A stretch of 64,000 nt of DNA from an uncultured Latescibacterota bacterium (lineage in GTDB: Bacteria > Latescibacterota > UBA2968), in contig OY282377.1 in NCBI GenBank assembly GCA_958295785.1, forward strand, positions 5,024,896-5,088,895. Reading direction: 5' to 3'. This document shows positions 62,058-64,000 of this stretch, one piece after another. How positions within the stretch are numbered: position 1 is the stretch's first letter; each line of letters opens with the position of its first letter. The notes beneath the pieces are model-generated. The model did no database searches. It was not told the DNA's origin and saw nothing but the letters and a program-made list of their open reading frames with translations. The position numbers and the translations under genes are program-made.

Positions 62058-63149
62058 TAGGACTTACGCAATCACCATTGGAATATGAGGTGCTTTGAGT
62101 TGTTGTCTCAAGAAGTCAGCCACCCCCCGGTATTTGACTTGATAAATGGTTTGTCCTGTTTGATAGGCCACTTGCTCGAGTCGAATCCAAACTAACATCG
62201 CACACCCAATATGATTTCGTACAATGCGTGCCAACCGACATTGACACTTTTCAAGCCCGGTTACCTGTTTGACTTCGCGGTGAAATTGCTCAATTTTCCA
62301 TCTTTGGTGACACACCTGTTGTACCACTGAAGAATCGTTTTGAGCATGGTCGTTGGTTACGACATACGCCGTGCGTCTGGCAGAAGACGCCACCCGGAAT
62401 AATTTCACTTTGTGGTCTTTGGGAAACCCTCTGATTTTAATGGACTTGCCTTGTTTGCGATCCGCTTGAGTCCAAGTTAAGCTATCTACGCGCTGGTAGG
62501 GGATTGTGCCTGCCGAATCGTCCACGCGCCGGTTCGTCTTGAGGGGACAATAATAGGTTTTTTGCATCTGCTCTATGTGTAGCATGACCGTTTTGGTCGC
62601 ATACCAACTGTCCATCAAGACCCCGGTAAAAGGAAGGTCCTTCTGATAGACCAACCCAGAGAGCATGTCCTTGAGATGATCCAATTTGGTTTTGCCATCG
62701 CCTTGCGGGTCATAAATCCGATCGTCAATCAGCCAGAACCGATCCTGTTGCGGATTGACATAGACACATGTGACCACCCCAATGCCGTTGATGACGCCTT
62801 GGGCGTTGCCGCTATATTGACGACGCACTAACGCGATCTTGCGCGCGTGTCGCTTGTCTAAAACCGTGTCATCAAAGATCACATAGCCTTTAGGCGTCAG
62901 CGCGATGTGGTCTTTGACGTGTTCCCACACCAAGCGGGGTGGGATACGCGCACCGGCGAGATAGCGGTTGATCATATCATGACTGAACCCTTCGCTATGG
63001 TCGGCGAAATGGGTCAGCGTATAGTTGAGGGGACTGCTAAGCAGATACTGACAGTAATCCAAACGCGTCGGGTGGCGCATTGACACCTCCTCAAAGTGAT
63101 AAATTTTACGGAATTGCACCCTTTTTTAACTCAGCATGCGTAAGTCCTA
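62058..63149 (-). mobile_element. Insertion sequence IS-1092, copy 3 (intact)
   Basis: 1092 bp, 13-bp inverted ends, 5-bp CTGAT duplications (62053-62057, 63150-63154). Inserted into parA between YL and MTQN. Confidence 0.93.
62064..63080 (-). CDS. DDE transposase of IS copy 3, intact
   Basis: 338 residues, the only copy free of stop codons. FDDTVLDKRHARK, MDSWYATKTV and WKIEQFHREVKQVTGLEKC carry the presumed catalytic D, D and E. The family looks like IS701 within the IS4 clan, although its 5-bp target duplication is not the usual 4. GAGGAGG precedes the ATG at 63080. Confidence 0.88.
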   Translation of the reverse strand: MRHPTRLDYCQYLLSSPLNYTLTHFADHSEGFSHDMINRYLAGARIPPRLVWEHVKDHIALTPKGYVIFDDTVLDKRHARKIALVRRQYSGNAQGVINGIGVVTCVYVNPQQDRFWLIDDRIYDPQGDGKTKLDHLKDMLSGLVYQKDLPFTGVLMDSWYATKTVMLHIEQMQKTYYCPLKTNRRVDDSAGTIPYQRVDSLTWTQADRKQGKSIKIRGFPKDHKVKLFRVASSARRTAYVVTNDHAQNDSSVVQQVCHQRWKIEQFHREVKQVTGLEKCQCRLARIVRNHIGCAMLVWIRLEQVAYQTGQTIYQVKYRGVADFLRQQLKAPHIPMVIA

Positions 63150-63583
63150 CTGATGACTCAGAATGCCTTGCATGCCAGCGACTATTACGTTGTGACTGCT
63201 ATCCCGGACCATTTGTCCACTATCGGGTTAAATATCCTGAAGCAAAAAATAGGTAGGATAGGTAAAGATATTTCAGCCGCTCAGACATTGGCGGGGTCAA
63301 GTGGTGCTCACACAGTATCTAACCTTGGAGCTATCGTATTCGTCAAGGTTCGGATTGGTGGGAGCCTGATAACGACTACGCACGAAACGACTATGAACTC
63401 TATAGCTTTGGAACAGTTCGCAAAGGACAAGGTGGTTACGCAATACACAACGGAATTGATTGGATACAGTGAGGCAGCCGAGAACCGAGTTCCAGTTTGG
63501 GAGCACGACTCGGACAATGCCCGGCGAGCGGCGCGCAAGAATGAGTATCCCGAAATAACACGAGAATTGATTGATAAGCTAAG

Positions 63584-64000
63584 GTGAACGCCATAAACAT
63601 GACAAAACGCATATCCCAATATCCAACGGATGCTATGTTCAAAGGTCTGAAGACCTTGCTCACGTCACTACCTTCTGAGGAAGAGAAGCGTGAACTTATT
63701 CAGACATTGAGTGAAGCCCAGAGTTTTTTGGAGGAACTTCGGCAGTTAGTAGAAACTGTTCCAACGACAGAGTCAAGCCGGGAGTTGTCAGAAGGCTTAT
63801 CGCGCCTCAACATCTTAGCGGAGCGGGCATATTCGGATGCTGGCCTCCGCCGACTTCTGGGCTTAAGGGGATCTGTGGCTTCCAATACTAAGAGAGTTGT
63901 TAGTCCTGAAGATGCTGAGTCACGCGCTCGAGGATTAGAGCAAAAGCTTATTGATTTGAAGACTTCGGATGTGGCGGACTTACTCAAGCGATCTGGCGAA
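63584..64000 (+). CDS. Unknown helical protein downstream of parA, partial
   Basis: At least 139 residues, running off the right edge. GTG 63584 overlaps the parA stop by four bases (GTGA); ATG 63599 is the alternative. The sequence is hydrophilic and probably coiled coil (SLPSEEEKRELIQTLSEA, FLEELRQLVETV). In ParA systems the next gene is often a DNA- or cargo-binding partner; no ParB motif is visible in the part present. Confidence 0.6.
   Translation, partial: MNAINMTKRISQYPTDAMFKGLKTLLTSLPSEEEKRELIQTLSEAQSFLEELRQLVETVPTTESSRELSEGLSRLNILAERAYSDAGLRRLLGLRGSVASNTKRVVSPEDAESRARGLEQKLIDLKTSDVADLLKRSGE

Larger units (their letters stand above)
59866..63587 (+). pseudogene. ParA-type ATPase, shredded by three insertions
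   Basis: Exons of one gene: 59866-60026, 60142-60410, 61985-62057 and 63155-63587. After removing insertions and one copy of each target duplication, the total is 936 bases, exactly 312 codons. The product has Walker [59 protein letters not shown] and AIPDHLSTIGLNIL. One nonsense codon (TAA, 60332-60334, codon 118) is also present. AGGGG lies 5 bases before ATG 59866. ParA ATPases segregate DNA or position complexes; this one is stand-alone with a downstream partner gene at 63584. Confidence 0.9.

Overview
The window looks like chromosome from an uncultured diderm (Gram-negative) bacterium. It encodes LptD, a Maf-Dtd-RodZ cluster, a glycolytic block and two class II tRNA synthetases. Genes such as phytanoyl-CoA dioxygenase, TIM-barrel sugar isomerase, class V aminotransferase and an agarase-like glycosidase, together with many short GC-rich hairpin repeats, recall Latescibacteria/Poribacteria-type genomes. 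That placement is inference from gene content; no rRNA or phylogenetic marker comparison was possible.

Layout. 1-10.4 kb (minus strand): an aminotransferase (cut by the edge), prephenate dehydratase, a histone-deacetylase-like hydrolase, an ankyrin protein, PriA, a RodZ-like protein, Maf, Dtd and LptD. 10.6-14.7 kb (plus): tRNA-Leu(UAG), a fold-III PLP decarboxylase, a GlpD-like oxidoreductase and an Nramp-like transporter. 14.6-15.8 kb: a small cassette holding a decayed DUF2335 gene between two copies of a hairpin repeat, next to tRNA-Leu(GAG). 15.9-25.5 kb (minus): secG, tpiA, pgk, gap and pfk. The usual gap-pgk neighbourhood is split by an AT-richer restriction-modification island: two BsaWI-like endonuclease genes around an N4-cytosine-type methyltransferase, a truncated HNH protein and a second methyltransferase. 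One endonuclease gene is broken by an insertion sequence.

25.5-41 kb is a mobile-element-rich zone. Two inverted arms (about 26.2-29.3 and 37.1-41.0 kb) each carry an IS5-type element, a tnpB remnant, an Rpn-family nuclease gene and a lipocalin-like fragment. Between them lie comF, a HAD-YvcK fusion, a second HAD hydrolase and a SAM hydroxide adenosyltransferase. In the right arm the 3' part of the rpn gene is tandemly duplicated twice. 41-54 kb holds RadC, a dioxygenase, a glycosidase, YbjQ, sugar isomerase, class V aminotransferase, tRNA-Glu, an AAA-ATPase/PD-(D/E)XK protein, a hydroxyacid dehydrogenase, an MBL-fold hydrolase and an S15-type hydrolase. 54-58.6 kb holds proS and glnS with an rpn gene between them. 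From 58.7 kb to the end, a ParA-type ATPase gene is shredded by a MITE, a MITE-bounded composite element carrying another rpn gene, and an IS; removing the insertions restores exactly 312 codons. A partial downstream gene starts by overlapping the parA stop.

The most interesting signal is the rpn family. Four full genes all have, at codon 214, an in-frame ATG preceded by a near-perfect Shine-Dalgarno sequence (AGGAGGG). Each could therefore express a C-terminal protein from inside the gene, as described for intragenic Rpn antitoxins in E. coli. Two extra stand-alone copies of exactly this C-terminal unit lie downstream of one gene. The encoded GIEQ tetrapeptide repeat varies in number (8, 10, 11, 16) between otherwise near-identical copies. 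One rpn gene sits inside a MITE-bounded composite element.
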